A stretch of DNA of 64,000 nucleotides, from positions 3,660,501-3,724,500 of the forward strand of contig NZ_CP036313.1 in NCBI RefSeq assembly GCF_004319545.1, written 5' to 3'. Below are positions 8,754 to 17,311 of the stretch, piece by piece (the first letter of the stretch is position 1; every line of letters begins with the position of its first letter). Origin of the DNA: Desulfobacter hydrogenophilus. Its GTDB lineage: Bacteria > Desulfobacterota > Desulfobacteria > Desulfobacterales > Desulfobacteraceae. Position numbers and translations under genes: made by a program. The notes under the pieces were generated by a model. It worked only from the letters and a program-made list of their open reading frames with translations, made no database searches and was not told where the DNA came from.

Positions 8754-10385
8754 TCATTTCCGAAACAAAAGATCCAGATAAAAATTATCCGTTTTTGATG
8801 CGCAGGCAAACATATATGACGGATTCTGATTTTTTGCAGCCATTTCTTTTCGAATATCCCCGGCCATGACCTTGCCTAACTCCACACCAAACTGATCAAA
8901 GGGGTTTACACCGAGAATAAATCCTTCCAGAACGGTTCTGGCCTCGTAAAAAGAGAGCAACATGCCAACACTTTCGGGTTCAAGATTATCAATGGTTATT
9001 ATTGTTGAGGGTCGGTTTCCGTCAAAATTTCTGGCCGGGTCATCGGAACTGCGGCCAAGGGCAAGTGCCCCGGCCTGGGCCAAAAGATTGGCCCATAGTT
9101 CCTGGTGGTTAGTCACCCCTTTGGACAATGCCTGAATACCGGTGTATCCCGGCGCTTTTATGCCGATGAAATCAACGGGGAAGGCGTTTCCCTGGTGTGC
9201 CAGCTGGAAAAATGAGTGCTGGGCATTGGTGCCGGGCTCCCCGAAAATAATGGTACCCGCGGGCCGGGTTAAGGGTTGTCCTTCCGGGGAAACCGATTTG
9301 CCGAGGCTTTCCATATAAAGTTGCTGGACATGGGGGCTGAGCCGAGCTAACCTTGACGCATAGGGAATAATGGCCTGGGCCGGGTATTCCATATACAGGG
9401 TGTTCCAAATGGAGATCAGGGCGGCGGTTAAGGCGATATTTTTTTCTGCCGGACTTTCCAGCACATGGGTATCCATAAGACGACAGCCGTCCAAAAAGCG
9501 TTTAAAAACATCATATCCAAGTGCAAGACTTAAAGGCAGCCCGCCCACAGCCGAGGATACCGAATATCTGCCACCGATGAAATCAAACATATGAAAGGAA
9601 GCAAGCACGGGTGTATCGGGATCGTCTCCCGGACTTCCCTTGGCCGTGATGGTGACCATGTGATCTTCAGGGGAGATCCCCTGGTTTGTCAGCCATGTGC
9701 TCACCTGGTTGAGGTTGGCCATGGTTTCGGTGGTGGTATAGGATTTGGAAATTACGATCCAAAGGGTGCTCTCTTTGTCAATGGATTCAATGACCCGGGC
9801 AAAATTATCAATATCCACGTTGGGCAAAAATAAAAGATCCATTTTTCTGTCAGCCCCGGCCAGGGCTTGGTAAACAAATTCACACCCAAGATATGATCCG
9901 CCAATACCAATGACAACCGCCTGGGTAAAAGGTTTTCCACATGCCGAGCTGATTTTGCCTTCATGCACGGATAGGCAAAATTGTTCTATTTTTTTATTGA
10001 CTTGTTGCATCTGCGCTTTAACATCCATCTCCTTGAATAAAAGAGGTGAAGGTCCCGTCCCTCGTGCCGCAGTATGCAGCGCGGCACGGTTTTCGGTTGG
10101 ATTTACGATTTGTCCTTGGGTCATCTCACTAAATTTTTTAAGTGCATTGGACAAGGTTTGGGATTCATGCAGCAAAGATAACGCATTTTCATCAAGCCGC
10201 TGACGTGAAAAATCCATAAAAAATCCGTCAATGCCAAGACTGAAATCGGAAAACCGTCCGGGGCGGTCTAAAAGCCTTCGCAAATGGTGATCCGGCGTGT
10301 TAATTTCCTGGGCCGCTTTTGTTAGTTTTGCATGAAGGTGTTTAATGGAAGAATCATCCGGATAAAGCAAACCGGTCTGGCTCAT
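8754..10385 (-). CDS. pgi: Glucose-6-phosphate isomerase
   Basis: The 543-residue protein interconverts glucose-6-phosphate and fructose-6-phosphate. It shows the PGI segments VIGIGGSYLGCEFV, SKSYTTTETM, GGRYSVSSAVGGLPL, GEPGTNAQHSFFQLAHQG and a C-terminal segment with NPFDQFGVELGK. The ATG at 10383-10385 has a GGAG site; an in-frame TTG 18 bases upstream is unlikely. It supplies fructose-6-phosphate, the precursor of the amino-sugar route that the neighbouring glmM serves. Length is normal. Confidence 0.95.
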   Translation of the reverse strand: MSQTGLLYPDDSSIKHLHAKLTKAAQEINTPDHHLRRLLDRPGRFSDFSLGIDGFFMDFSRQRLDENALSLLHESQTLSNALKKFSEMTQGQIVNPTENRAALHTAARGTGPSPLLFKEMDVKAQMQQVNKKIEQFCLSVHEGKISSACGKPFTQAVVIGIGGSYLGCEFVYQALAGADRKMDLLFLPNVDIDNFARVIESIDKESTLWIVISKSYTTTETMANLNQVSTWLTNQGISPEDHMVTITAKGSPGDDPDTPVLASFHMFDFIGGRYSVSSAVGGLPLSLALGYDVFKRFLDGCRLMDTHVLESPAEKNIALTAALISIWNTLYMEYPAQAIIPYASRLARLSPHVQQLYMESLGKSVSPEGQPLTRPAGTIIFGEPGTNAQHSFFQLAHQGNAFPVDFIGIKAPGYTGIQALSKGVTNHQELWANLLAQAGALALGRSSDDPARNFDGNRPSTIITIDNLEPESVGMLLSFYEARTVLEGFILGVNPFDQFGVELGKVMAGDIRKEMAAKNQNPSYMFACASKTDNFYLDLLFRK

Positions 10386-10573
10386 ATTTATTTCTCCTTG
10401 CAATTGAAGTGTTCAAGCATATGAAAGTGATGGATTTGCTTGCCTGTTTGTTATTTATAGAATAAAAAGAGAAGAGAATAAACCCTTGGATTTTATAATT
10501 TGAAATTGCAGCATAATTTTCTAACTTCGAAAAATTTGATAATAAACGATCAAGTTATCTAAATAGTTGAATC

Positions 10574-11803
10574 ATGAATTTAAAAAAAATTGAGGCCCTG
10601 TTACAAAAAGGGGTAAACATCCCAAATCCCGCCACCGTGTTTATCGGTGATGACGTTGATATTGAGCGCATATCCCCGGATGGGGTAACGCTTTTTTCGG
10701 GCACCAAATTAATCGGCGCACAGACCTTGATCATGCCGGGCACCATTCTGGGTTACGAAACGCCGGTGACGGCTGAAAATTGTCTCATGGGACCGGGGAC
10801 AAAGCTGCAAGGCGGTTATTTTCAAGATACCGTTTTCATGGGAGACAATGTTTTTGGTTCGGGCGGGCATGTGCGAAAGGGCTGTATACTTGAAGAACAG
10901 GCAAATGCGGCCCACACCGTTGGACTCAAGCAGACCATCCTTTTCCCCTTTGTCACCCTTGGCAGTCTGATCAATTTCTGCGATTGTTTCATGGCCGGCG
11001 GCACCAGTCGAAAGGATCATTCCGAGGTGGGATCGTCCTTTATTCATTTTAATTATACCCCGAACCAGGACAAGGCAACGGCCTCCATGATGGGCAATGT
11101 CCACCAGGGCGTGATGCTTAACCAGCCGCCTGTGTTTCTTGGAGGCCAGGGTGGGCTTGTGGGGCCGGTCAGAATTGCCTTTGGATGTATCAGTGCCGCA
11201 GGATCCATTATTCGGAACAGTGAACTGCGGTGCGAGCGGTTGATCATGGGCGGAACAATGAGAAGTGCGTCCGTTCAATGGCGTCCCGGGATCTATACCC
11301 GGCCGGAGAGGATTTTAACTGAAAACATCTATTATATTTCAGGGTTGTATGCCTTAAAAGCCTGGTATTATTTCATTCGTTCGCTTTTCACCTGGGATTG
11401 GATGTCCCAAGCCCTTGTTTCAGGGTTGCAGAAAAATATTGATATCTGCATTCAGGAACGGGTAAAACGGCTGAATGCGTTTGGAGACAAACTTGAACAG
11501 TCAAAGAGGATTTTACTCCAAAGGGGAAAAGGGCAGGGTAGTCAGGCTGTTGACGCCCATGATACGGTTTTGGAAAAGCTGTCCCAGGCGTCATCGATAT
11601 TTGATCAGGCTGAGAATGATATTAAAACCCCTGGGCCGGATGGGGAACAATTTATAGAATATATTGACATTCAAAGTATTCATAATAAAAAGGATTACGT
11701 GGGTATTATTCAGGACCTTGACGAATCAATTTCGATCATAGGATCAGCATGGCTTAAAGATATTGAAAATCGGATTGTTGGTGCGTTTAGGTTGAACGTA
11801 TAA
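10574..11803 (+). CDS. Left-handed beta-helix (GlmU C-domain-like) protein
   Basis: The 409-residue protein has hexapeptide-repeat character over roughly residues 25-240 (for example PGTILGY, GPGTKLQGG, GDNVFGSGGHV, GPVRIAFGCISAAGSII), resembling the acyltransferase half of GlmU. No nucleotidyltransferase domain is present. A helical, charged C-terminal part follows (about 260-409). It is 32 bp upstream of glmM and probably cotranscribed, which suggests a role with UDP-GlcNAc or a related sugar nucleotide. Whether it is an active transferase cannot be told. The start follows an AT-rich 170-bp gap. Confidence 0.75.
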   Translation: MNLKKIEALLQKGVNIPNPATVFIGDDVDIERISPDGVTLFSGTKLIGAQTLIMPGTILGYETPVTAENCLMGPGTKLQGGYFQDTVFMGDNVFGSGGHVRKGCILEEQANAAHTVGLKQTILFPFVTLGSLINFCDCFMAGGTSRKDHSEVGSSFIHFNYTPNQDKATASMMGNVHQGVMLNQPPVFLGGQGGLVGPVRIAFGCISAAGSIIRNSELRCERLIMGGTMRSASVQWRPGIYTRPERILTENIYYISGLYALKAWYYFIRSLFTWDWMSQALVSGLQKNIDICIQERVKRLNAFGDKLEQSKRILLQRGKGQGSQAVDAHDTVLEKLSQASSIFDQAENDIKTPGPDGEQFIEYIDIQSIHNKKDYVGIIQDLDESISIIGSAWLKDIENRIVGAFRLNV

Positions 11804-11835
11804 TTTAATAAAAAAAAAGCAGGATAACCATTTCA

Positions 11836-13173
11836 ATGGGACAGTTATTTGGAACAGACGGCATACGCGGCAGGGCAAACGCTTACCCCATGACATGCGA
11901 CCTGGCCATGAAAATAGGCCAGGCAGTAGGTATTTTAACGCAAAAGTCTTCCAACCGATGTGTAATCATCGGCCGGGATACCAGAATTTCAGGCCAAATG
12001 CTTGAATCGGCGCTTACCGCCGGAATTGCCTCCGTTGGTGTTGATGTGATGATCGCCGGTGTTATTCCTACCCCGGGCGTGGCATATCTAAGTGGTGTCA
12101 TGGAATCCTGCGGGGCCGGCATCATGATCTCCGCCTCCCATAATCCTTATTATGATAATGGCATCAAAATTTTTCAAAAGGGTGGGATTAAACTGTCCGA
12201 TGACCAGGAGGCCGATCTTGAAAAAAATATCCTGGGTCCGCCCATTGAGCTGCCTTCAAAGATTGGAGCCATTGTATCTGTCGATGACGCCCAGGCCAGG
12301 TACGTACAATTTCTGGTTAAAAAATTTAATTTTCAAAATGAGCAAAGAAAACTCAAACTGGTTATTGATACGGCCAATGGCGCGGCCAGTTTTTGTGCGC
12401 CGGACATATTCACCCCTGACATTTTTGATGTAAGTTTTATCCACAACCAACCCAATGGCACAAACATCAATGAAGAATGCGGTTCCCAGCATACAAAAGA
12501 CTTAAGCGACCATGTCAAAAAAGTTAACGCAGATATTGGCCTTGCCTTTGACGGTGATGCCGACCGTTTGATTGCCGTGGACGAAACAGGACAGCAGATA
12601 ACCGGAGATATATTGCTGGCTGTCTTGGCCCAATTTGCCAAACAGACCGGAAAACTTGGCAATAATATCGTTGTGAGTACGGTCATGAGCAACGTGGGAT
12701 TCGGCAACGCACTGGCACAATTAGATATTAAGCATGAAATAACCGGGGTAGGGGACAGAAAAGTGTTGGAGCGCATGAAAGAGACCGGTGCACTCTTGGG
12801 CGGGGAAGATTCGGGCCACATGATTTTTCTGGACGAACAGACCACAGGCGATGGTGCATTATCGGCACTAAAGCTTATAGAGGTGATGCTGGAAACCCAA
12901 AGACCTTTATCCGAACTTGCTAAAGTCATGACCGTTTATCCCCAGGTTCTGATTAATGTCGAAGTAGACGCATCCAGGCCCGATTTTATGAAAATGCCCA
13001 TGGTTGCCGATGCAATTAAAGAAGTCGAGTCACAGCTTGGCAGCCAGGGCAGAGTACTTGTGCGGTATTCCGGTACACAACCCTTGCTCAGGGTAATGGT
13101 TGAAGGTCCTGAAGAATCTTTGACCCGTCAATGCTGCGAGAGAATCTGCGAGGCCATAAAAAAGAGTTTATAA
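11836..13173 (+). CDS. glmM: Phosphoglucosamine mutase
   Basis: This 445-residue phosphohexomutase converts glucosamine-6-phosphate to glucosamine-1-phosphate for peptidoglycan and LPS precursors. It begins with the diagnostic LFGTDGIRGRAN. The active-site phosphoserine is in MISASHNPYYDNG, the metal loop is DGDADR, the sugar loop is GGEDSGH and the phosphate-binding loop is RYSGTQPLLRVM. Length matches the family. It lies downstream of the beta-helix protein and convergent with a two-component operon. Confidence 0.96.
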   Translation: MGQLFGTDGIRGRANAYPMTCDLAMKIGQAVGILTQKSSNRCVIIGRDTRISGQMLESALTAGIASVGVDVMIAGVIPTPGVAYLSGVMESCGAGIMISASHNPYYDNGIKIFQKGGIKLSDDQEADLEKNILGPPIELPSKIGAIVSVDDAQARYVQFLVKKFNFQNEQRKLKLVIDTANGAASFCAPDIFTPDIFDVSFIHNQPNGTNINEECGSQHTKDLSDHVKKVNADIGLAFDGDADRLIAVDETGQQITGDILLAVLAQFAKQTGKLGNNIVVSTVMSNVGFGNALAQLDIKHEITGVGDRKVLERMKETGALLGGEDSGHMIFLDEQTTGDGALSALKLIEVMLETQRPLSELAKVMTVYPQVLINVEVDASRPDFMKMPMVADAIKEVESQLGSQGRVLVRYSGTQPLLRVMVEGPEESLTRQCCERICEAIKKSL

Positions 13174-13187
13174 CAGTTATGGTAGAT

Positions 13188-13868
13188 TCATATTACCAGT
13201 TTATATCCTATCCCATAGGAGGACTGGATAATCTTGCGCCCCGGAAGGTGCACTGCGATTTTTTTTCTTAAATTTTTGATGTGAAAATCAATGGTCCGGT
13301 CATAACCGTCATAATTGTATCCTTGCACCGTTTCTATGAGTTGAGTACGGGTAAACACCCGGTTCGGGCTCTCCATAAGAATTGAAAGTATATCAAATTC
13401 ACTGGGTGTCAGATTCAGCTCACAATTATTCACTGTGACCCCCCGGGATGAGCGGTTCAATACCATGGGCCCCCGGGACAGGATCTCATCATTGGTTTGT
13501 CCCAGACTTCTGCGCAATATGGCCTTGACCCTGACCACGACTTCTCGGGGGCTGAACGGCTTGCAAACATAATCGTCGGCACCCAGTTCAAATCCGATTA
13601 TCCGGTCCACTTCCTCTACCTTTGCCGTGATCATGAGAATGGGCACTTCGGAAAATTTCCTTATTTCCCTGCATATGGTTTTGCCGTCCACGCCAGGCAG
13701 CATGATATCCAGCAAAATTATTGACAAATTTTGACTTTTTACAAAGGCGACCACCTTTTCTCCACGGTCCATCAGGGTCACGGTGTACCCTTCTCTTATA
13801 AGGTAATCCCTTAAAATAGCAGCTATATCAGGTTCGTCTTCAACGATTAATATGTGTTCACCGGCCAT
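13188..13868 (-). CDS. OmpR-family response regulator
   Basis: The 226-residue protein has an N-terminal receiver (acidic residues in IVEDEPDI, phospho-Asp in ILLDIMLPGVDG, Thr in MITAK, Lys in VCKPFSP) and a C-terminal winged-helix DNA-binding domain (about 130-226, with LTPSEFDIL and the NYDGYDRTIDFHIKNLRKKI recognition region). The gene is 15 bp downstream of its histidine kinase. The nearest candidate targets are the divergent fetAB-like genes and the small membrane protein gene after them, which share an upstream element. Confidence 0.93.
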   Translation of the reverse strand: MAGEHILIVEDEPDIAAILRDYLIREGYTVTLMDRGEKVVAFVKSQNLSIILLDIMLPGVDGKTICREIRKFSEVPILMITAKVEEVDRIIGFELGADDYVCKPFSPREVVVRVKAILRRSLGQTNDEILSRGPMVLNRSSRGVTVNNCELNLTPSEFDILSILMESPNRVFTRTQLIETVQGYNYDGYDRTIDFHIKNLRKKIAVHLPGRKIIQSSYGIGYKLVI

Positions 13869-13883
13869 GGGCAGTTTTTATCC

Positions 13884-15359
13884 TTATGGTTTGCTTGTTT
13901 CTGTGCTTATAGGCAGTTCAATGATGATTTTAAGCCCCCCCAGAGATGAGGGTCGCGCAGTGATTGTTCCCTGGTGCAACGAAATGATTTCCCGGCTCAT
14001 GCTAAGACCCAGTCCACTTCCGCCCAGGGCTCGGTTTCTGGATTGATCCAAACGGTAAAGCCGCTCAAATATAGACTCAAGACACGCTGTTGGCACTGCC
14101 GGAGCAGAATCATCCATTTCAATCATCAAATGTGTTTGCTTGACCTTGCAATCCAGTTTCAATAACCCTGGGGCATCGGTATATTTTAATGTATTTTCCA
14201 AAAGATTTGCAAATACCCGTTTCAGCAGGGCGGCATCGCCCGAAACCAAAGGTAAAGTTCCCGGCTCCCATGCTTTTTGTATGTCAATGCCCCTTTGTTC
14301 ATAGCGGATGGCAAACGCCTCAATAATTTTATTCAATAGCGCTTCAATGCTGATAGATTTTAGATTGACGGACAGATTTCCGGAATCCATCAAGGATATC
14401 TGGTGAAGATCGTTTATTAATCTGCCAAGGCCAAGGATATCTTTATGAAGAGAATCAAGAAACTCAGGTGTCATCTCCCGGATACCGTCCTGAATAGCTT
14501 CAAGCTTGCTCCGGATTACGGCAACAGGTGTACGCAGTTCATGGGAAATATCTGAAATCCAATTTTTTTTCATGGTTTCATACTGCTGCAGGGTCACGGC
14601 CATCCGGTTAAAATCCTGGGCAAGGGCCCCTAATTCATCATTTGACCGAACATTTACCCGTGCTTCAAAATTAAATCTTCGCATCTCCCGGGTACCCTTG
14701 GCAAGGGCGTTCACCGGGCGCAGAACCTGCCTTGAGATGATATAGGATACCAGCAGTGAAATGACAAGAATACCGACGCCGATAATATAAACAATCTGGG
14801 TCTGTTTTTTTAAAAAAGCAAGTTCCAGCGGCTGTCTCATATCGTACATGTTCACCAGGCCCAGATATCCGATTGTCCTGTTTGACAGCACAATGGGATA
14901 ATAATCAAATTCACTGTCCTGGCGGCACTCTCCGGCCACATAGTTTTTTTGTTCATCAAACAGGCAAAGCCGGCGGTGCAGAGAAATTGGGTCATTGGGG
15001 ATAGCTGCAGGATCGGAGGTTTGAGGACCGCGCGGCCCCGGCCCCGGTTTGGGGCCACCGTGCGGATGTCCAAAACCGGGGCCGGGGGGAATCATCTCAA
15101 CCTCTCCCTGCACCGACCGAACCAAGTCAAGAAGGTCATGCCATGCCCTGGGGTCTTTTTTGAAGGCGTGCCAACCGGAATGCCGGGTGTAGCTTTTCGT
15201 GAGCAGAGCTATCATTCCAGCCTGTTTGCGAAACTCCACGTCATTTAAAAATCCAATGAAATTTTTACGGATAGTAAACTGCATCACCCCGACCACAAGC
15301 AGCAGGATAAGACAGGAGCTGAACACCAGTGCAATAAAAAGTTTGTATTTCAGTTTCAT
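13884..15359 (-). CDS. Membrane sensor histidine kinase (BaeS-like)
   Basis: This 491-residue kinase has TM1 (about 7-30), a periplasmic sensor (about 31-185), TM2 (about 190-210), a HAMP domain, the H-box ISDISHELRTPV and an ATPase domain with GGSGLGLSMSREI. The periplasmic part carries a Gly-Pro-His-rich loop (about residues 95-112, with GHPHGG followed by PGPGPRGP) that could bind a metal; this is inference. It partners the OmpR-type regulator downstream. It is divergent from a FetAB-like exporter across a 187-bp spacer that holds repeat elements. Confidence 0.92.
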   Translation of the reverse strand: MKLKYKLFIALVFSSCLILLLVVGVMQFTIRKNFIGFLNDVEFRKQAGMIALLTKSYTRHSGWHAFKKDPRAWHDLLDLVRSVQGEVEMIPPGPGFGHPHGGPKPGPGPRGPQTSDPAAIPNDPISLHRRLCLFDEQKNYVAGECRQDSEFDYYPIVLSNRTIGYLGLVNMYDMRQPLELAFLKKQTQIVYIIGVGILVISLLVSYIISRQVLRPVNALAKGTREMRRFNFEARVNVRSNDELGALAQDFNRMAVTLQQYETMKKNWISDISHELRTPVAVIRSKLEAIQDGIREMTPEFLDSLHKDILGLGRLINDLHQISLMDSGNLSVNLKSISIEALLNKIIEAFAIRYEQRGIDIQKAWEPGTLPLVSGDAALLKRVFANLLENTLKYTDAPGLLKLDCKVKQTHLMIEMDDSAPAVPTACLESIFERLYRLDQSRNRALGGSGLGLSMSREIISLHQGTITARPSSLGGLKIIIELPISTETSKP

Positions 15360-15437
15360 CTTTTGTTCTTTTTAAAATATTTTTTCAATGGTTTTATTAT
15401 TATGTTGAAAACTGTTCAGTTTCAAGTTGTTCTCCCA

Positions 15438-15460
15438 AATCCTCTACTTGTTCACACATT
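15438..15460 (+). repeat. 23-bp direct repeat, copy 1 (upstream of fetA-like gene)
   Basis: This 23-bp stretch recurs at 17049-17071 with 21 of 23 identical bases. It lies 87 bp before the fetA-like ATG, and the second copy lies 73 bp before the next small gene. The copies contain TTGTTCACA, and this one ends within the palindrome TCACA-N4-TGTGA. It could be an operator for the divergent OmpR-type regulator, or a duplicated target of the cassette between the copies. Confidence 0.6.
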
Positions 15461-15482
15461 TGTGATAGTCTGCAACACCATG

Positions 15483-15497
15483 GGACCGCAGATTAAA
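15483..15497 (+). repeat. Left 15-bp inverted repeat of the fetAB cassette
   Basis: GGACCGCAGATTAAA occurs here and as an exact inverted copy at 17027-17041, enclosing the two exporter genes. The same 15-mer forms the end of the MITE-like element at 36450-36609. The copies face inward, as terminal inverted repeats do. No clear target duplication is seen immediately outside this pair. Confidence 0.65.
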
Positions 15498-15546
15498 TAA
15501 TAAGCCGGTTGACAGTTGCGGCTGCCGCCGAAAAAAGTCAAAAACA

Positions 15547-16221
15547 ATGAATGATCAAAGACCGTGTTTTAAATTTCATGATGTTTCGTTTGCCTGGCAT
15601 GGAGAACGGGTCATACTGGACGGCCAGAGTTTTACCCTGCCCCAGGGAATATTTGCTTTGATCCACGGTCCATCCGGGGCCGGAAAATCAACCCTTCTGC
15701 GGTTGATGAACCGCCTGGAGGAGCCAGACACCGGAAAAATCAGCTACCTGGACCAAAATCTTACCGCCTGGAATCCTTCTGAGCTGCGGCAGCAGGTGGC
15801 CTATCTTCAGCAGACACCGGTCATCCCCGATCAATCAGTCAGAGATATTTTGCTCCAGCCCTTTTGTTTTTGCGTGAACAAAGAAAAGGCAAAACCGTCT
15901 GATAAGGTCCTGGAACAGCTGCTTGGCAAGGTGAAAATGAAAGATGTCGCGCTTGATGATTCCGGTGCGGCTCTTTCCGTCGGGCAGAGGCAGAGGCTGA
16001 GTCTGCTGAGAACTGTGTTGACCAGCCCAAGCGTATTGCTGCTTGACGAGCCGACATCTTCACTGGACCATGAGAGCAAGCGCTATGTCCATGAGCTGGT
16101 GGAAGATCTCAACCGACAGGGCACCACCCTTGTCATGATTACCCATGACAAATTTTTGCCAAAGAATGTTCCGGTGATGGAAATCACCATTGACCAGGGC
16201 AGGGTCTTTGTATGCCGTTGA
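15547..16221 (+). CDS. ABC transporter ATP-binding protein (FetA/YbbL-like)
   Basis: The 224-residue ATPase shows Walker A GPSGAGKST, signature LSVGQRQRLSLLR, Walker B VLLLDEPTSSLD and the switch His in MITHDK. With the adjacent UPF0014-family permease it forms a pair like E. coli FetAB, an iron exporter that limits oxidative stress. The stop overlaps the permease start by 10 bp, so translation is coupled. The pair is bracketed by inverted and direct repeats and is divergent from a two-component system. The exported metal is inferred from family only. Confidence 0.85.
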   Translation: MNDQRPCFKFHDVSFAWHGERVILDGQSFTLPQGIFALIHGPSGAGKSTLLRLMNRLEEPDTGKISYLDQNLTAWNPSELRQQVAYLQQTPVIPDQSVRDILLQPFCFCVNKEKAKPSDKVLEQLLGKVKMKDVALDDSGAALSVGQRQRLSLLRTVLTSPSVLLLDEPTSSLDHESKRYVHELVEDLNRQGTTLVMITHDKFLPKNVPVMEITIDQGRVFVCR

Positions 16222-17012
16222 TAACAGGAGCCCTTGATATCAGCGTGGCTGAGCTTGCAATTGCATCACTTTTTATTGTTGCCGCAGGGGCAATTTCCCT
16301 GTGGGGCCGTATCGGTCTTGGCAAATCCATTCTCATGGGAGCTGTAAGATGCGTTCTTCAACTGACGATCATGGGCTATGTCCTCAGTTTTATATTCGGC
16401 ATCGCATCTGCCTGGGTCGTTTTTTTAATTTTGTGTGTCATGGTGACATTTGCAGTCCGCATTGTCAGGGGAAATGTTTCGGAAAAAAGCATCCCTTTTG
16501 TTTTTCCCTCCTTTGTCACCATGCTTTTAGTGTATGTCGTTATTACGGGCATCGTTAGCGGATTAATTGTCGGGGTCAGACCTTTCTGGCATCCCCAGTA
16601 CTTTATTCCCCTGGCCGGTATGGTGGCAGGCAACTCCATGACCGCCCTGGGTCTGTCACTGGATCGGCTGCTTTCTGATTTAAAAGCAAAACGTGATTTG
16701 GTGGAGATGAAACTTTGTCTGGGCGCAACACCCGTTGAAGCTTCACAGGATATTTTCAGGGATGCACTTAAAGCCGGAATGATCCCTTCAATCAACTCTC
16801 TGGCAGGCGTCGGCATTGTTGTTATTCCGGGGATGATGACCGGCCAGATTCTTTCCGGTGAAGACCCAATGCTTGCCATCCGGTACCAGATTGTGGTGAT
16901 GTTTATGCTGGTGGCGTCCACTGCCCTGACCGTGTACATGGTTCTTGGCATTGTCAGGCAACGCTGTTTCAATCCCGGCTGGCAGCTCTTGCTAAGGCCG
17001 AAGCGCCCGTAG
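16212..17012 (+). CDS. ABC transporter permease (FetB/YbbM-like, UPF0014)
   Basis: This 266-residue protein has about seven hydrophobic segments. Conserved pieces include the FVTMLLVYVVI helix, PLAGMVAGNSMTALGLSLDRL and the cytoplasmic loop KLCLGATPVEASQD followed by INSLAGVGIVVIPGMMTGQILSG, which are typical of UPF0014/FetB. It overlaps the ATPase gene and should form the membrane half of the exporter. Iron as substrate is by analogy. Confidence 0.85.
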   Translation: MPLITGALDISVAELAIASLFIVAAGAISLWGRIGLGKSILMGAVRCVLQLTIMGYVLSFIFGIASAWVVFLILCVMVTFAVRIVRGNVSEKSIPFVFPSFVTMLLVYVVITGIVSGLIVGVRPFWHPQYFIPLAGMVAGNSMTALGLSLDRLLSDLKAKRDLVEMKLCLGATPVEASQDIFRDALKAGMIPSINSLAGVGIVVIPGMMTGQILSGEDPMLAIRYQIVVMFMLVASTALTVYMVLGIVRQRCFNPGWQLLLRPKRP

Positions 17013-17026
17013 CCTCAACATTTAAT

Positions 17027-17041
17027 TTTAATCTGCGGTCC
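17027..17041 (-). repeat. Right 15-bp inverted repeat of the fetAB cassette
   Basis: This is the exact reverse complement of the 15-mer at 15483-15497. It lies 14 bp past the permease stop and ends 7 bp before the second copy of the 23-bp direct repeat. Confidence 0.65.
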
Positions 17042-17048
17042 TAAGGTC

Positions 17049-17071
17049 AATCCTCTATTTGTTCACATATT
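17049..17071 (+). repeat. 23-bp direct repeat, copy 2
   Basis: This matches 15438-15460 at 21 of 23 bases. It lies 73 bp upstream of the small membrane protein gene at 17144, so it may be part of that gene's promoter or operator. Confidence 0.6.
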
Positions 17072-17143
17072 CTGATCCCTTGTCTCACATAATTGATTGA
17101 TATCTTCGTACAGATCCAAAACAGCACCCAGAAAGGATTTATA

Positions 17144-17311
17144 ATGATACGCGAACTTTTAAGCAGAAACACCATTGTCTTTGTATTCATGGTTTTGATC
17201 CTGGCAGCAGATTATGCCGTCTTTTTTGGCATCTGCCGTGGCATTGTAAAACCGCCTTTCATAAGCGGACAGATCAATCATGTAATTATGTTAAAGGAAA
17301 ATAACAAATGA
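17144..17311 (+). CDS. Small membrane protein of unknown function
   Basis: The 55-residue protein has one hydrophobic helix (about residues 10-32, NTIVFVFMVLILAADYAVFF) followed by a short polar tail. The frame is open 17 codons further upstream, but the ATG at 17144 has an AAAGGA site in front. Its stop overlaps the ATG of the large beta-helix gene (ATGA), so the two are translationally coupled. I do not recognise the family; a role with the secreted neighbour is only suggested by coupling. Confidence 0.6.
   Translation: MIRELLSRNTIVFVFMVLILAADYAVFFGICRGIVKPPFISGQINHVIMLKENNK

Noticed and set aside
10709..11278. 189-codon antisense frame inside the beta-helix gene
   Set aside because: It lies fully within a gene with clear repeats on the other strand and has no ribosome site or protein-like motif.
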